Notes: generated by a model from the letters alone, not told the origin. 14,301 bases of DNA from Nitriliruptoraceae bacterium (GCA_007117945.1 SKTN01000323.1:1-14301); one strand, 5' to 3'. Positions 1 to 8,410 are shown, numbered from the stretch's first letter. Translations and numbers: made by a program.

Positions 1-1716
1 GGCGACCAGGACGCCCTGCTCAGGACCTACTCCGAGGTGCAGGACCGCTTCGCCACCCTGGGTGGCTACGAGCTGGAGTCCGAGGCCCACCGGGTGCTGT
101 CGGGTCTGGGCTTCGCCCCGGAGGACGCCCACCGTGACACCGCCGAGCTGTCCGGTGGGTGGCGGGTGCGGGTGGCCCTGGCCCGGCTGCTGCTGGCCAA
201 GCCCGACCTGCTGGTGCTCGACGAACCCACCAACCACCTCGACCTCGACACCATCGCGTGGCTGGAGGGGACGCTGCGCGAGCTGCCCGGTGCCCTGCTG
301 CTGGTCAGCCACGACCGCGACTTCATCGACGCCACGGCGGACGTGATCGTGGAGCTGGCCGCAGGCACGACCATGTCCTACGAGGTGCGCTCCGGCACCC
401 TGGCCGCGGAGCTCGGGGGGTTCGCCTCCTTCGTGGCCCAGCGGGAGGAACGCCTCGCCAGCCTGCGCGCCGCCAAGTCCCAGCAGGACCGGGTCATCGC
501 CCAGCAGGAGCGCTTCGTGGAGCGCTTCCGCTACAAGGCCAGCAAGGCCCGCCAGGTCCAGTCCCGCATCAAGGCGTTGGAGAAGCTCGAGCGCATCGAG
601 GTCCCCGACCACAAGCAGCTGGTCGCCCGCTTCGCCTTCCCCGAGCCGGCCCGCTCCGGGCGGGTGGTCGCCGAGGCCAAGGGGCTCAGCGTCGCCTACG
701 GGGACCTGGTCGTGCTCGACGAGGTGGACCTGGTGATCGAGCGGGGCAGCACCGTCGCCCTGATCGGGCCCAACGGGGCGGGCAAGACCACCCTGCTGCG
801 TGCCCTCCTCGATCAGGTCCCGATCACCGGCGGGAGCGTGGAGCTCGGCTCGGGCGTCGAGGTGGCGGTGGTGGACCAGCACCAGGCCGAGGTGATGGAC
901 CTGGACAAGACCGTGCTGGAGGAGTTCCGCACGGCGCTGGGTGACCGGCACCGGGGCGGCAACCACCGCACGATGCTGGGCGCCTTCGGGTTCCCCGGCG
1001 ACCTCGCTGAGCGGCTGGTCCTGGAGCTCTCCGGCGGGGAACGCACCCGGCTGGGGCTCGCCAAGGCGATGGCCTCACCGGCGAACCTGCTGCTGCTGGA
1101 CGAGCCCACCAACCACCTCGACCTGGCCTCCCGGGACGTGCTCGAGGATGCGCTGGGTGCCTACGCCGGCACGGTGGTGCTGATCACCCACGACCGGCAC
1201 GTGATCCGCGCCACCGCCGACACCATCGTCGAGGTGGGCGACGGCGGGCTGGAGGTGTTCGAGGGCACCTACGAGGAGCTGCTGGAACGCCGCGGTGGTG
1301 GCCCGGGCGGCGCCCGCAACGGCCGGGTCGCGACCCCCACCGCCAGCGCCGGGACCGGGGCACCCGCCGATCGGCGCAGCGGGCGGCGCGTCGAGGCCAG
1401 TAGTGCGGGGCCGGCCCAGCGTCGCGACCCCGCCACCAAACGCCGTGAGGCCGAGCGTCGCAACGCCCGTCACCAGGCGACCCGCGATCTCAAGCGCACC
1501 GTCGACCGTCTCGAGCGTGAGCTCGGCAAGGTCGAGGCGGAGATCGCGGCGCTCAACCGGACCATGGCGGACCCCGGGATCTACGACGACGGGGACCGGG
1601 TCAAGGCCCTGGTCGCCCAGCACGGGGCGGCCAAGGACCGCTCGGCGGAGCTGCTGGCCCGCTGGGAGGAGGCCCTGGTCGCGCTCGAGGCCGCGGAAGC
1701 CGCCGTCGACGCCTGA
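1..1716 (+). CDS. ABC-F family ATP-binding protein (5' truncated by window edge)
   Basis: The frame is open from base 1, and the residues before the GTG at 37 continue the protein sensibly, so the gene starts outside the window and 571 C-terminal residues are visible. The first ABC cassette lacks its Walker A but has signature LSGGW (about residue 50), Walker B LLVLDEPTNHLD (Glu ~75) and switch motif VSHDRD. A coiled-coil linker follows (~150-205, with FVERFRYKASKA). The second cassette is complete: GPNGAGKTT (Lys ~262), LSGGERTRLGLAKAM, LLLLDEPTNHLD (Glu ~368) and THDRH. A charged coiled-coil C-terminal domain spans ~480-571, as in Uup/YheS-type proteins. Two cassettes with no membrane segments indicate a soluble ABC-F protein; such proteins act on the ribosome. 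The exact subfamily, and whether it confers antibiotic protection, cannot be decided here. The Ala/Gly/Pro-rich stretch before the C-terminal domain is a probable flexible linker. Confidence 0.93.
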   Translation, partial: GDQDALLRTYSEVQDRFATLGGYELESEAHRVLSGLGFAPEDAHRDTAELSGGWRVRVALARLLLAKPDLLVLDEPTNHLDLDTIAWLEGTLRELPGALLLVSHDRDFIDATADVIVELAAGTTMSYEVRSGTLAAELGGFASFVAQREERLASLRAAKSQQDRVIAQQERFVERFRYKASKARQVQSRIKALEKLERIEVPDHKQLVARFAFPEPARSGRVVAEAKGLSVAYGDLVVLDEVDLVIERGSTVALIGPNGAGKTTLLRALLDQVPITGGSVELGSGVEVAVVDQHQAEVMDLDKTVLEEFRTALGDRHRGGNHRTMLGAFGFPGDLAERLVLELSGGERTRLGLAKAMASPANLLLLDEPTNHLDLASRDVLEDALGAYAGTVVLITHDRHVIRATADTIVEVGDGGLEVFEGTYEELLERRGGGPGGARNGRVATPTASAGTGAPADRRSGRRVEASSAGPAQRRDPATKRREAERRNARHQATRDLKRTVDRLERELGKVEAEIAALNRTMADPGIYDDGDRVKALVAQHGAAKDRSAELLARWEEALVALEAAEAAVDA

Positions 1717-1764
1717 GGGTGGGGGCGGCGCTGGACGGCGGTGGTCGTCCGTGCGCACCAGGAT

Positions 1765-1795
1765 TTGGAGCGGACGCTCCAGGTTGACCTAGGCT
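1765..1795 (+). promoter_or_regulatory. Candidate fadAB promoter with embedded operator-like dyad
   Basis: A TANNNT -10 box, TAGGCT (1790-1795), lies 29 bp before the GTG start of fadA. A -35-like TTGGAG (1765-1770) sits 19 bp upstream of it, which is slightly long. Between and over these lies a perfect inverted repeat, TGGAGCG-GA-CGCTCCA (1766-1781). It covers the -35 and much of the spacer, where a dimeric repressor could block polymerase. A loop of only 2 nt and no T-tract make it a poor terminator for the upstream gene. The promoter is inferred; the dyad is directly visible. Confidence 0.5.
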
Positions 1796-1824
1796 CAGCC
1801 GCACGCAGCGACCAGGAGCGAGCC

Positions 1825-2997
1825 GTGACCGCGACCGCCTACTACATCGACGGGGTGCGCGTCCCGATCGGACGCGCCAAGGACACGGGCTACTACGCCC
1901 ACACCCGTGCCGACGACCTCGCCGTCCGCTCGATCCGGGCCCTGCTCGAACGCAACCCGGGCGTGCCCGCCGACCGCATCGACGACGTCGCGTGGGCGGC
2001 CACCGCCCAGGTCGGCGACCAGGGACTGACCCTGGGGCGGTCCCTGGCGATCCTGGCCGGGCTCGGCAAGACCGTCCCGGGTTACGCCATCGACCGGATG
2101 TGCGCGGGGGCGATGACCGCCATCGTCAACGCCGGGAACGCGATCCGCGTCGGTGCCCAGGACCTGGTGCTCGCCGGTGGGGTGGAGCACATGGGCAACC
2201 ACCCCATGGGCGCGGAGATCGACCCCAACCCCCGGTTCCTGTCGGACAAGCTGGTGGACCCCACGGCCCTGGTGATGGGCAACACCGCGGAGAACCTCCA
2301 CGACGACCACCCCGACGTCACCCGTCAACGCTGCGACGAGTTCGCCCTGCTCTCCCAGGAGCGCACCGCCAAGGCCCAGGCGGATGGGATCTTCGCCACC
2401 CACGTGGTGCCGGTCACCGTGCGCAGCCCCGAGGGATGGCGCGTGGTCGACGTCGATGAGCACCCGCGCCCGGGTACCACCCCGGAGTCGCTGGCGGGCC
2501 TGGAGTCGCCCTTCCGGCCCGGTGGTCGCGTCACCGCGGGCAACGCCGCCGGGCTCAACGACGGTGCCGGTGGGGTGCTGCTCGCCTCCGAGCAGGCCGT
2601 CGAGGAGCACGGGCTCACCCCGAAGATGAAGATGATGGACTACGCCTTCGTCGGGGTGGAGCCGGAGACCATGGGCTACGGGCCCGTGCCCGCCACGCGC
2701 AAGCTGTTGCAGCGCAACGGGCTGACCATCGACGACATCGACGTCGTCGACATGAACGAGGCCTTCGCCGTGCAGTGCGTGGCCTTCCTCGACGCCTTCG
2801 ACCTGCCGCTCGACGCCGACAAGGTCAACCCCTACGGCGGTGCGATCGCCATGGGCCACCCCCTGGCCTTCTCCGGCGCCCGTCTGGCCATGCAGCTGGC
2901 CACCTACCTCGACCGCAACCCGGACGCGCAGCGCGGCATCACCACCATGTGCATCGGGCTCGGCATGGGCGCCGCCGTGCTGTGGGAACGCGCCTGA
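1825..2997 (+). CDS. fadA: 3-ketoacyl-CoA thiolase (acetyl-CoA C-acyltransferase)
   Basis: 390 aa, the usual thiolase length. It catalyses the last step of beta-oxidation, thiolytic cleavage of 3-ketoacyl-CoA into acetyl-CoA and a shortened acyl-CoA, in the cytoplasm. The nucleophilic Cys93 is in DRMCAGAM. The catalytic His345 is in GGAIAMGHPLAFSGAR and Cys376 is in TTMCIGLGMG, completing the Cys-His-Cys set. The canonical GHPLGASG reads GHPLAFSG here. The GTG at 1825 is preferred because AGGAG (1814-1818) lies 6 nt upstream and the protein then begins MTATAYYIDGVRVPIG, a normal thiolase N-terminus; the frame is open further upstream, but that part is not thiolase-like. It lies 41 bp before fadB in the same direction, so the two probably form an operon and an alpha2beta2-type beta-oxidation complex. 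A biosynthetic acetoacetyl-CoA thiolase is less likely given this partner. Confidence 0.95.
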   Translation: MTATAYYIDGVRVPIGRAKDTGYYAHTRADDLAVRSIRALLERNPGVPADRIDDVAWAATAQVGDQGLTLGRSLAILAGLGKTVPGYAIDRMCAGAMTAIVNAGNAIRVGAQDLVLAGGVEHMGNHPMGAEIDPNPRFLSDKLVDPTALVMGNTAENLHDDHPDVTRQRCDEFALLSQERTAKAQADGIFATHVVPVTVRSPEGWRVVDVDEHPRPGTTPESLAGLESPFRPGGRVTAGNAAGLNDGAGGVLLASEQAVEEHGLTPKMKMMDYAFVGVEPETMGYGPVPATRKLLQRNGLTIDDIDVVDMNEAFAVQCVAFLDAFDLPLDADKVNPYGGAIAMGHPLAFSGARLAMQLATYLDRNPDAQRGITTMCIGLGMGAAVLWERA

Positions 2998-3038
2998 CCG
3001 ACGACAGCGACCAGCCTCACGACCGCGAGGAGCCAGCC

Positions 3039-5102
3039 GTGTCCGACCCCGTGACCCGCTTCCACCTGACCTACGCCGACCGTCCCGTCGGACGTCTCGC
3101 CCTGCTGACCATGGACAACGGCGAGGACCACACCAAGCCGAACGTCTTCGGTGCAGGCGCCCTGCAGTCGCTGTCCGACGCCCTGGATGAGCTGGAGGCC
3201 GCCGACGACGTCGCCGGTCTGCTGCTGACGGGCAAGCCCTTCATCTTCGCCGTCGGAGCGGACCTCAAGTCCTTCACCGGCATCGACGACGCCACCGCCC
3301 TCGAGGCGGGCAAGCTCGGTCACGACGTGTTCGCCCGTCTGCAGGCGCTGCCCTTCCCGACCGTCGCGGCGATCAACGGCGCGTGCATGGGCGGGGGGTT
3401 GGAGATCGCCCTGCACTGCGACGCCCGCACCCTGTCCACGGGTGCGCAGGTGCTGGCCTTCCCCGAGGTGTTCCTCTCGATCCTGCCGGCCTGGGGTGGC
3501 ACCCAGCTCGCGCCGCGGATCGTCGGGGTCAAGGACGCGATCGAGACGATCGTCATCAATCCGCTCAACACCAACCGGACGATGCGGCCGAAGGAGGCCT
3601 TCGAGCGGGGCTACGCCGACCGCTTCTACGACTCCGCCACCTTCCTCGACGACTCCGTGGCCTTCCTCGAGCGGCTGATCAGCGGCGAGGAGACCATCGA
3701 CCGCTCCTCGCTGGACGTGATGGAGGGCTTCGAGGAGGCCCGCAACAACGCGCTCGGGATGATCGAGGGCAAGACCGCCGGTGCCACCCCGGCGCCGGGG
3801 AGAGCGCTGGAGCTGATCGAGTTCGCCGCTCGCGGGGGCGACCTGGCCGAGGGGCGGGTCAAGGAGCAGGAGGCGCTGGCGGAGCTGCTGCCCGCACGCC
3901 ACGCCCAGGCCAGCGTGTACAGCTTCAACCTGACCCAGCAGCGGGTGAAGAAGCAGCCCGGTAAGCCCGACGTGCCGGCGCGGCGCATCCGCAAGGCGGC
4001 GATCATCGGCGCCGGGCTGATGGGTGCCCAGATCGGCTCGCTGCATCTCCAGCGCCTCGAGGTGCCCCTGGTGATGAAGGACATCGACGAGGGCGTGCTG
4101 GAGCGCTGCCGCGAGCACATCGAGGGTGAGCTCGACAAGCGGGTGGCCAAGGGCCGGATGAAGCCCGGCAAGGCCGCCTTCCTCAAGGGACTGGTGACCT
4201 ACACGACCAGCTACGACGACGTCGCCGGCGCCGACTGGGTGCTGGAGGCCGTCCTCGAGCGCATGGACCTCAAGCAGGCCGTCTTCGCTGAGCTCGAGGA
4301 GGTGCTGGACGAGGCGGCGGTGATCGCCACCAACACCTCGTCGTTGTCCGTCACGGAGATGGGGTCCAAGCTCGCCCACCCCGAACGGGTCGTCGGCCTG
4401 CACTTCTTCAACCCCATCGCCGTCCTGCCCCTGGTCGAGGTGATCCGCCCCCAACAGGTCGCCGACGAGGCGCTGTCCACGGCCTTCGACGTGGCCAAGA
4501 AGCTGAAGAAGTCCGCGGTGCTGTGCGAGGACGCTCCGGGGTTCATCTTCAACCGGCTGCTGATGCGCTTCTTCGGCGGCGCGATCGAGGCCCTGCGCAG
4601 CGGCAACAGCTTCCAGGAGATCGACGACGCGATCCGTCGGTTGGGACTGCCGATGGGTCCCTTCGTGCTGCTCGGTCTGGTGGGTCCCCAGGTCGCCCTG
4701 CACACCGCCGAGACCCTGGAGGAGGCCTTCGGGGAGCGCTTCGCCGTCGACCCGGCCTTCCGCGAGATGGTGAGCTCCGGCCGGCCCGGCATCTACGACT
4801 GGGACGCCGGTGGCGAGGTCTACCCCGACGTCGCTGCGGCGGTCGAGGTGGCGGAGGGCGCCGAGCCGCTGAGCGCCGAGGGGATCCGTGCGCTGGCGGT
4901 GGAGGCCGTCGCCGACGAGGCACGCCGGATGCTGGATGACGGGGTGGTGGCCGATGCCCGCGACATCGACACCGCGATGCTGCTCGGTGGCGGGTGGCCC
5001 TTCTTCAACGGCGGCATCTGTCTGTACCTGGACCAGACCGGGGTGTCGGAGCGACTCTTCGGCCGGCCCTTCGTGACGGCCGAGGACCACGGCCGGCGCT
5101 GA
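3039..5102 (+). CDS. fadB: Bifunctional enoyl-CoA hydratase / 3-hydroxyacyl-CoA dehydrogenase (beta-oxidation alpha subunit)
   Basis: 687 aa, slightly shorter than E. coli FadB. The N-terminal crotonase domain (~1-190) hydrates trans-2-enoyl-CoA; its two catalytic glutamates are present, Glu122 in CMGGGLE and Glu143 in FPEVFLSILPAWGGTQ. After a helical linker, the NAD-binding 3-hydroxyacyl-CoA dehydrogenase domain begins near 320 with GAGLMG (324-329). It contains TNTSSLSV and the catalytic dyad His455 (GLHFFNP) and Glu467 (PLVEVI), spaced as in FadB His450/Glu462. APGFIFNR opens the C-terminal dehydrogenase domains, which run to GGGWPFFNGG near the end. The GTG at 3039 is chosen because GAGGAG (3027-3032) is 6 nt upstream and the domain starts just after it; the longer open frame overlaps fadA and has no homology. 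It is probably co-transcribed with fadA, and the pair would carry out hydration, oxidation and thiolysis in one complex. Confidence 0.96.
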   Translation: MSDPVTRFHLTYADRPVGRLALLTMDNGEDHTKPNVFGAGALQSLSDALDELEAADDVAGLLLTGKPFIFAVGADLKSFTGIDDATALEAGKLGHDVFARLQALPFPTVAAINGACMGGGLEIALHCDARTLSTGAQVLAFPEVFLSILPAWGGTQLAPRIVGVKDAIETIVINPLNTNRTMRPKEAFERGYADRFYDSATFLDDSVAFLERLISGEETIDRSSLDVMEGFEEARNNALGMIEGKTAGATPAPGRALELIEFAARGGDLAEGRVKEQEALAELLPARHAQASVYSFNLTQQRVKKQPGKPDVPARRIRKAAIIGAGLMGAQIGSLHLQRLEVPLVMKDIDEGVLERCREHIEGELDKRVAKGRMKPGKAAFLKGLVTYTTSYDDVAGADWVLEAVLERMDLKQAVFAELEEVLDEAAVIATNTSSLSVTEMGSKLAHPERVVGLHFFNPIAVLPLVEVIRPQQVADEALSTAFDVAKKLKKSAVLCEDAPGFIFNRLLMRFFGGAIEALRSGNSFQEIDDAIRRLGLPMGPFVLLGLVGPQVALHTAETLEEAFGERFAVDPAFREMVSSGRPGIYDWDAGGEVYPDVAAAVEVAEGAEPLSAEGIRALAVEAVADEARRMLDDGVVADARDIDTAMLLGGGWPFFNGGICLYLDQTGVSERLFGRPFVTAEDHGRR

Positions 5103-5120
5103 GCCCGGTGCAGGCGTGAG

Positions 5121-5155
5121 CGGACGGCGGCGGGCCCATGGCCCGCCGCCGTCCG
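5121..5155. terminator. Bidirectional terminator-like hairpin between fadB and gltA
   Basis: A perfect 16-bp inverted repeat (5121-5136 with 5140-5155) closes on a 3-nt CAT loop. The stem is nearly all G:C and carries GGCGGCGGGCC in its left arm. It begins 18 bp after the fadB stop and ends 68 bp from the gltA stop, so it sits at the 3' end of both convergent genes. No T-tract follows in either direction, which is common in GC-rich actinobacteria. A 3' RNA-stabilising element is the alternative reading. Confidence 0.7.
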
Positions 5156-5223
5156 GCGACGCACCACCACCTCGACATCGCCGGGTCGGCCCGGGGGCGG
5201 GTGGTGGGGTGCTGTGCTGGGGG

Positions 5224-6516
<1,293 letters not shown>

Positions 6517-6553
6517 CGGGCAGGGTTCTCCTGGTCGCTCGAGGCTCCGCGCC

Positions 6554-6559
6554 ACGCTA
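6554..6559 (-). promoter_or_regulatory. Candidate gltA -10 box
   Basis: TAGCGT on the minus strand matches TANNNT and would start transcription about 30 nt before the gltA ATG, leaving room for the visible Shine-Dalgarno. No convincing -35 is seen. The box lies in the 106-bp gap after the MarR gene, so gltA could be transcribed separately or by read-through from it. Confidence 0.35.
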
Positions 6560-6622
6560 GTCGGCCGTGTCCGTTCGAGCCGCGCCGGGGGCGACAGCGG
6601 CTCGCCTGCGGGCACGGCCTGC

Positions 6623-7168
6623 TCACACCTCGGTGTGGGCTGCGGTGCTCACACGGGAGAGGAGCTCGGTCAGCGTCCGTGCCTCGTCCTCGTCGAGGAG
6701 CGAGGTGAAGTAACGCTGCACGCCCTCCAGGTGGGTCGGCGCCGTCGCGCGCAGCCGCTGGCGTCCGGCATCCGTGAGCTGCGCGAAGGTGCCCCGCCGA
6801 TCATCAGCGCACCGGCTGCGGGTGACCAGGCCGTCGCGCTCCATACGATCGACCAGGCGGGTGACACCGCTCTTGGAGAGCAGCACGGCGTCGGCGAGCT
6901 CCTGCATCCGGAGACGGTGCTCCGGTGCCTCCTGGAGCTGGACGAGCACGTCGTACCAGGTCAGGGGCAGTTCCTCGGTGGCCTTCAGCTCCCGGGTGAG
7001 CACCTCGATCACCCGGGCGTGCGCCTGGAGGAAGGTGCGCCACGCCTCGAGCTGCGCCGGGGGCATGTCCGGCGGCGTGCGGGGCTCGTCCGGCGGCGCG
7101 CCGGCCGCGCCCCTCCCAGCGGGAGGAGGCTCGGGCGCAGGGGTGGAGGAGGTGGGGGAGGTAGCCAT
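6623..7168 (-). CDS. MarR-family winged-helix transcriptional regulator
   Basis: 181 aa. The first ~36 residues are Pro/Ala/Gly-rich and probably disordered. From about residue 38 the MarR fold follows: dimerisation helix (PAQLEAWRTFLQAHARVIEVL), LTWYDVLVQL, a helix-turn-helix (RMQELADAVLLSKSGVTRLVDRM in two parts, ~87-109) and a wing with the family DRRG motif (ADDRRGTFAQLT, ~121-132). C-terminal helices complete the dimer interface. MarR proteins bind palindromic DNA as dimers and often repress themselves and a neighbour; the ligand here is unknown. The ATG at 7168 is chosen because a -10 box lies 6 nt upstream, suggesting a leaderless mRNA; no Shine-Dalgarno exists, and an upstream in-frame start at 7264 would overlap the glycosylase gene. 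gltA lies 106 bp downstream on the same strand and nei2 77 bp upstream. Confidence 0.9.
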   Translation of the reverse strand: MATSPTSSTPAPEPPPAGRGAAGAPPDEPRTPPDMPPAQLEAWRTFLQAHARVIEVLTRELKATEELPLTWYDVLVQLQEAPEHRLRMQELADAVLLSKSGVTRLVDRMERDGLVTRSRCADDRRGTFAQLTDAGRQRLRATAPTHLEGVQRYFTSLLDEDEARTLTELLSRVSTAAHTEV

Positions 7169-7180
7169 GGCCCGACTGTA
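7169..7180 (-). promoter_or_regulatory. Candidate leaderless promoter of the MarR gene
   Basis: TACAGT (7180-7175 on the minus strand) is followed by exactly 6 nt and then the ATG, so transcription would begin at or next to the start codon. There is no Shine-Dalgarno. A duplicated TTGCGGCA octamer (7192-7199 and 7207-7214 on the plus strand, 15 bp apart) lies just upstream and may be a regulator site. Confidence 0.5.
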
Positions 7181-7245
7181 GCGGAGGCTCGTTGCGGCAT
7201 CACCGATTGCGGCAGCAACCGTTCCCGCCGGGGTCTGTCCCTGCG

Positions 7246-8055
7246 TCAGCTGTCGCCATCGCACGCCCGGGACGGCTGGCAGCGAGGGCAGCGGTAGACG
7301 TGGCGTGCCTGCTCACCGAGGCGGGACACCTCGATGGGGGTGGCGCACCGACGACACGGCGCACCCCCGCGGCCGTGGACCCACAGGGCGCCCGGCCCGG
7401 CCTGGGGCGCGGTGGTCCGCTCGACCGTCGTGACGTTGGCCCGCAGCAGCTCGCCGGCGTCCGCGAGGAGCGCGCGCAGGCGGCGGGCGGAGATGTCCTG
7501 GATCGGTGTGGCAGGGTCCAGTCCGTGCAGGAACAGTACGTCGCACCGGTAGACGTTGCCGACCCCGCAGGCCACGCGCTGGTCGAGGAGGACCTCCCCG
7601 ATGGTGGGCGGTGGGACGCGCAGCGCGGCGAGGCGGTGTACGGCCTCATCGAGGTCGGCGGCGGGGTCGCACAGGTCCGGGCCCAGCGCGCGCAGGCTCG
7701 GGTGGCGTCGCAGCGCCTGCGCATCGAGGAGTTCGACGATCGGTGCCAGGAAGCACACGGCGACGGCGTCGTCGGTGGCCAGCACCACCCGTGCCGCGGC
7801 GCGGGCTCTGCCCCACCGCTGCCCCGGCCGGTAGAGGTGCCAGGACCCGCTCATCCGCAGGTGGGTGTGGAGGATGGACCCGCCATCGAGGTGGAGCAGG
7901 AGGTGCTTGCCCCGGGCCTCGACCTGCTGGATACGGCTGCCCGGGGTGGGGTGGGGCCGGGGGACGCGAGGCAGTTCGATGCGGGTCAACGGCCGGTCGC
8001 CGAGGGATCGCCGCAGCGATGCTGCGACGCGGTGGATCGTGTCACCCTCGGGCAT
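7246..8055 (-). CDS. nei2: Fpg/Nei-family DNA glycosylase (endonuclease VIII-like, Nei2 type)
   Basis: 269 aa, family-typical length. The protein starts MPEGDTIH; after Met removal, Pro is the N-terminal nucleophile and Glu3 the catalytic acid, so the ATG at 8055 is secure. Lys50 in EARGKHLLLHL is the conserved beta-turn lysine. The helix-two-turn-helix spans ~150-177, with GVGNVYRCDVLF. A C-terminal zinc finger has Cys234-x2-Cys237 and Cys256-x2-Cys259. It should remove oxidised bases and nick the abasic site by beta/delta elimination in base-excision repair. MPEGDT and HTHLRMSGSW resemble mycobacterial Nei2 more than Fpg/MutM, so oxidised pyrimidines are the likelier substrates (inference). 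The nearby lhr mirrors the mycobacterial lhr-nei arrangement. No Shine-Dalgarno is present; the gene appears leaderless. Confidence 0.92.
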   Translation of the reverse strand: MPEGDTIHRVAASLRRSLGDRPLTRIELPRVPRPHPTPGSRIQQVEARGKHLLLHLDGGSILHTHLRMSGSWHLYRPGQRWGRARAAARVVLATDDAVAVCFLAPIVELLDAQALRRHPSLRALGPDLCDPAADLDEAVHRLAALRVPPPTIGEVLLDQRVACGVGNVYRCDVLFLHGLDPATPIQDISARRLRALLADAGELLRANVTTVERTTAPQAGPGALWVHGRGGAPCRRCATPIEVSRLGEQARHVYRCPRCQPSRACDGDS

Positions 8056-8067
8056 GGCGCCAGGGTA
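8056..8067 (-). promoter_or_regulatory. Candidate leaderless promoter of nei2
   Basis: TACCCT (8067-8062, minus strand) is followed by 6 nt (GGCGCC) and the ATG at 8055. This is the same geometry as the MarR gene and almost the same as lhr, and again no Shine-Dalgarno is present. No clear -35 is seen. Confidence 0.5.
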
Positions 8068-8102
8068 CGTCCGGATCACGTCGACGGGTGCGGCGCGGAG
8101 GT

Positions 8103-8154
8103 CGGCGTCGGGCGCGTGGACGGGGGGGTCCGCAGGGCGGCGTCGGGCGCGTGG
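8103..8154. repeat. 17-bp direct repeat upstream of nei2
   Basis: CGGCGTCGGGCGCGTGG occurs perfectly at 8103-8119 and 8138-8154, 35 bp start to start. Both copies lie in the 178-bp gap between the histone-like gene and nei2, about 35-90 bp upstream of the nei2 -10 box. They could be paired protein-binding sites or a relic of a local duplication. Confidence 0.6.
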
Positions 8155-8180
8155 GACCGGCACCGGCGTGGACACACGAC

Positions 8181-8206
8181 GAGGGGCCGCCCGTGGGCGA
8201 CCCCTC
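8181..8206 (-). terminator. Terminator-like hairpin downstream of the histone-like gene
   Basis: GAGGGG (8181-8186) pairs with CCCCTC (8201-8206). After one mismatch, CGCC pairs with GGCG (8188-8191 with 8196-8199), leaving a 4-nt loop. The hairpin starts 27 bp past the stop of the 58-residue gene on the minus strand and is followed by GTCGTGTGTCC, only mildly T-rich. It should separate that gene from nei2. Confidence 0.6.
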
Positions 8207-8233
8207 ACGATGGTGCGCTGCGGTTCGGCGTGC

Positions 8234-8410
8234 TCAGAGGTCGTAGGGACGCAGCGTCCCGCGACCGTTCTCCTTGGCGCGCTGCGCAGCGTCGGCGAGC
8301 ATCGCCGCGATCTTCTCGTTGAGCGCGTCGGGCAGGGTGGAGTCCATGCGCAGATCGAGGCCCTTGACGGCTTCCTTGACCTTGCTCTGGACGACGAGTG
8401 ACTCGGCCAT
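8234..8410 (-). CDS. Small bacterial histone-fold DNA-binding protein
   Basis: 58 aa, beginning MAESLVVQSKVKEAVK and ending AKENGRGTLRPYDL. A helix (~4-17), a loop (~18-25), a long helix (~26-48), a second loop and a stub of a third helix fit a minimal histone fold with no tail. Arg50, Thr52 and Asp57 reproduce the spacing of the archaeal histone R-x-T pair and Arg-Asp clamp (HMfB Arg52, Thr54, Asp59). The MAE-x-LVV-x-SKVK start and truncated third helix match short bacterial histones of the Bdellovibrio Bd0055 type. Such proteins are dimers that coat or bend DNA; lysines 10, 12 and 16, Arg21 and Arg50 could contact phosphates. Start: the ATG has AGGAG (8423-8419) 8 nt upstream; the stop is followed by a terminator-like hairpin, so it is probably a single-gene unit. 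It lies between nei2 and lhr. The gene call is secure; the fold is a motif-based inference. Confidence 0.85.
   Translation of the reverse strand: MAESLVVQSKVKEAVKGLDLRMDSTLPDALNEKIAAMLADAAQRAKENGRGTLRPYDL

Noticed and set aside
1733..1750. Terminator after the ABC-F gene (GGACG...CGTCC)
   Set aside because: Only 5 bp of stem with an 8-nt loop and no T-tract, which is expected by chance in such GC-rich DNA.
2775..3038. Upstream extension of fadB overlapping fadA
   Set aside because: It is an Arg-rich shadow of the thiolase frame; the GTG at 3039 has a good Shine-Dalgarno and the crotonase domain begins just after it.
6571..6580. LexA/SOS half-site (GTTCGA) upstream of gltA
   Set aside because: Only one half is present; no partner CGAAC at the required spacing, and gltA is not an expected SOS gene.
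8068..8084. Possible PafBC-type (RecA-NDp) damage promoter upstream of nei2
   Set aside because: TCGACGTG only partly resembles TTGTCRGTG and needs a one-base gap and a longer spacer; the lhr and marR promoters show no match.
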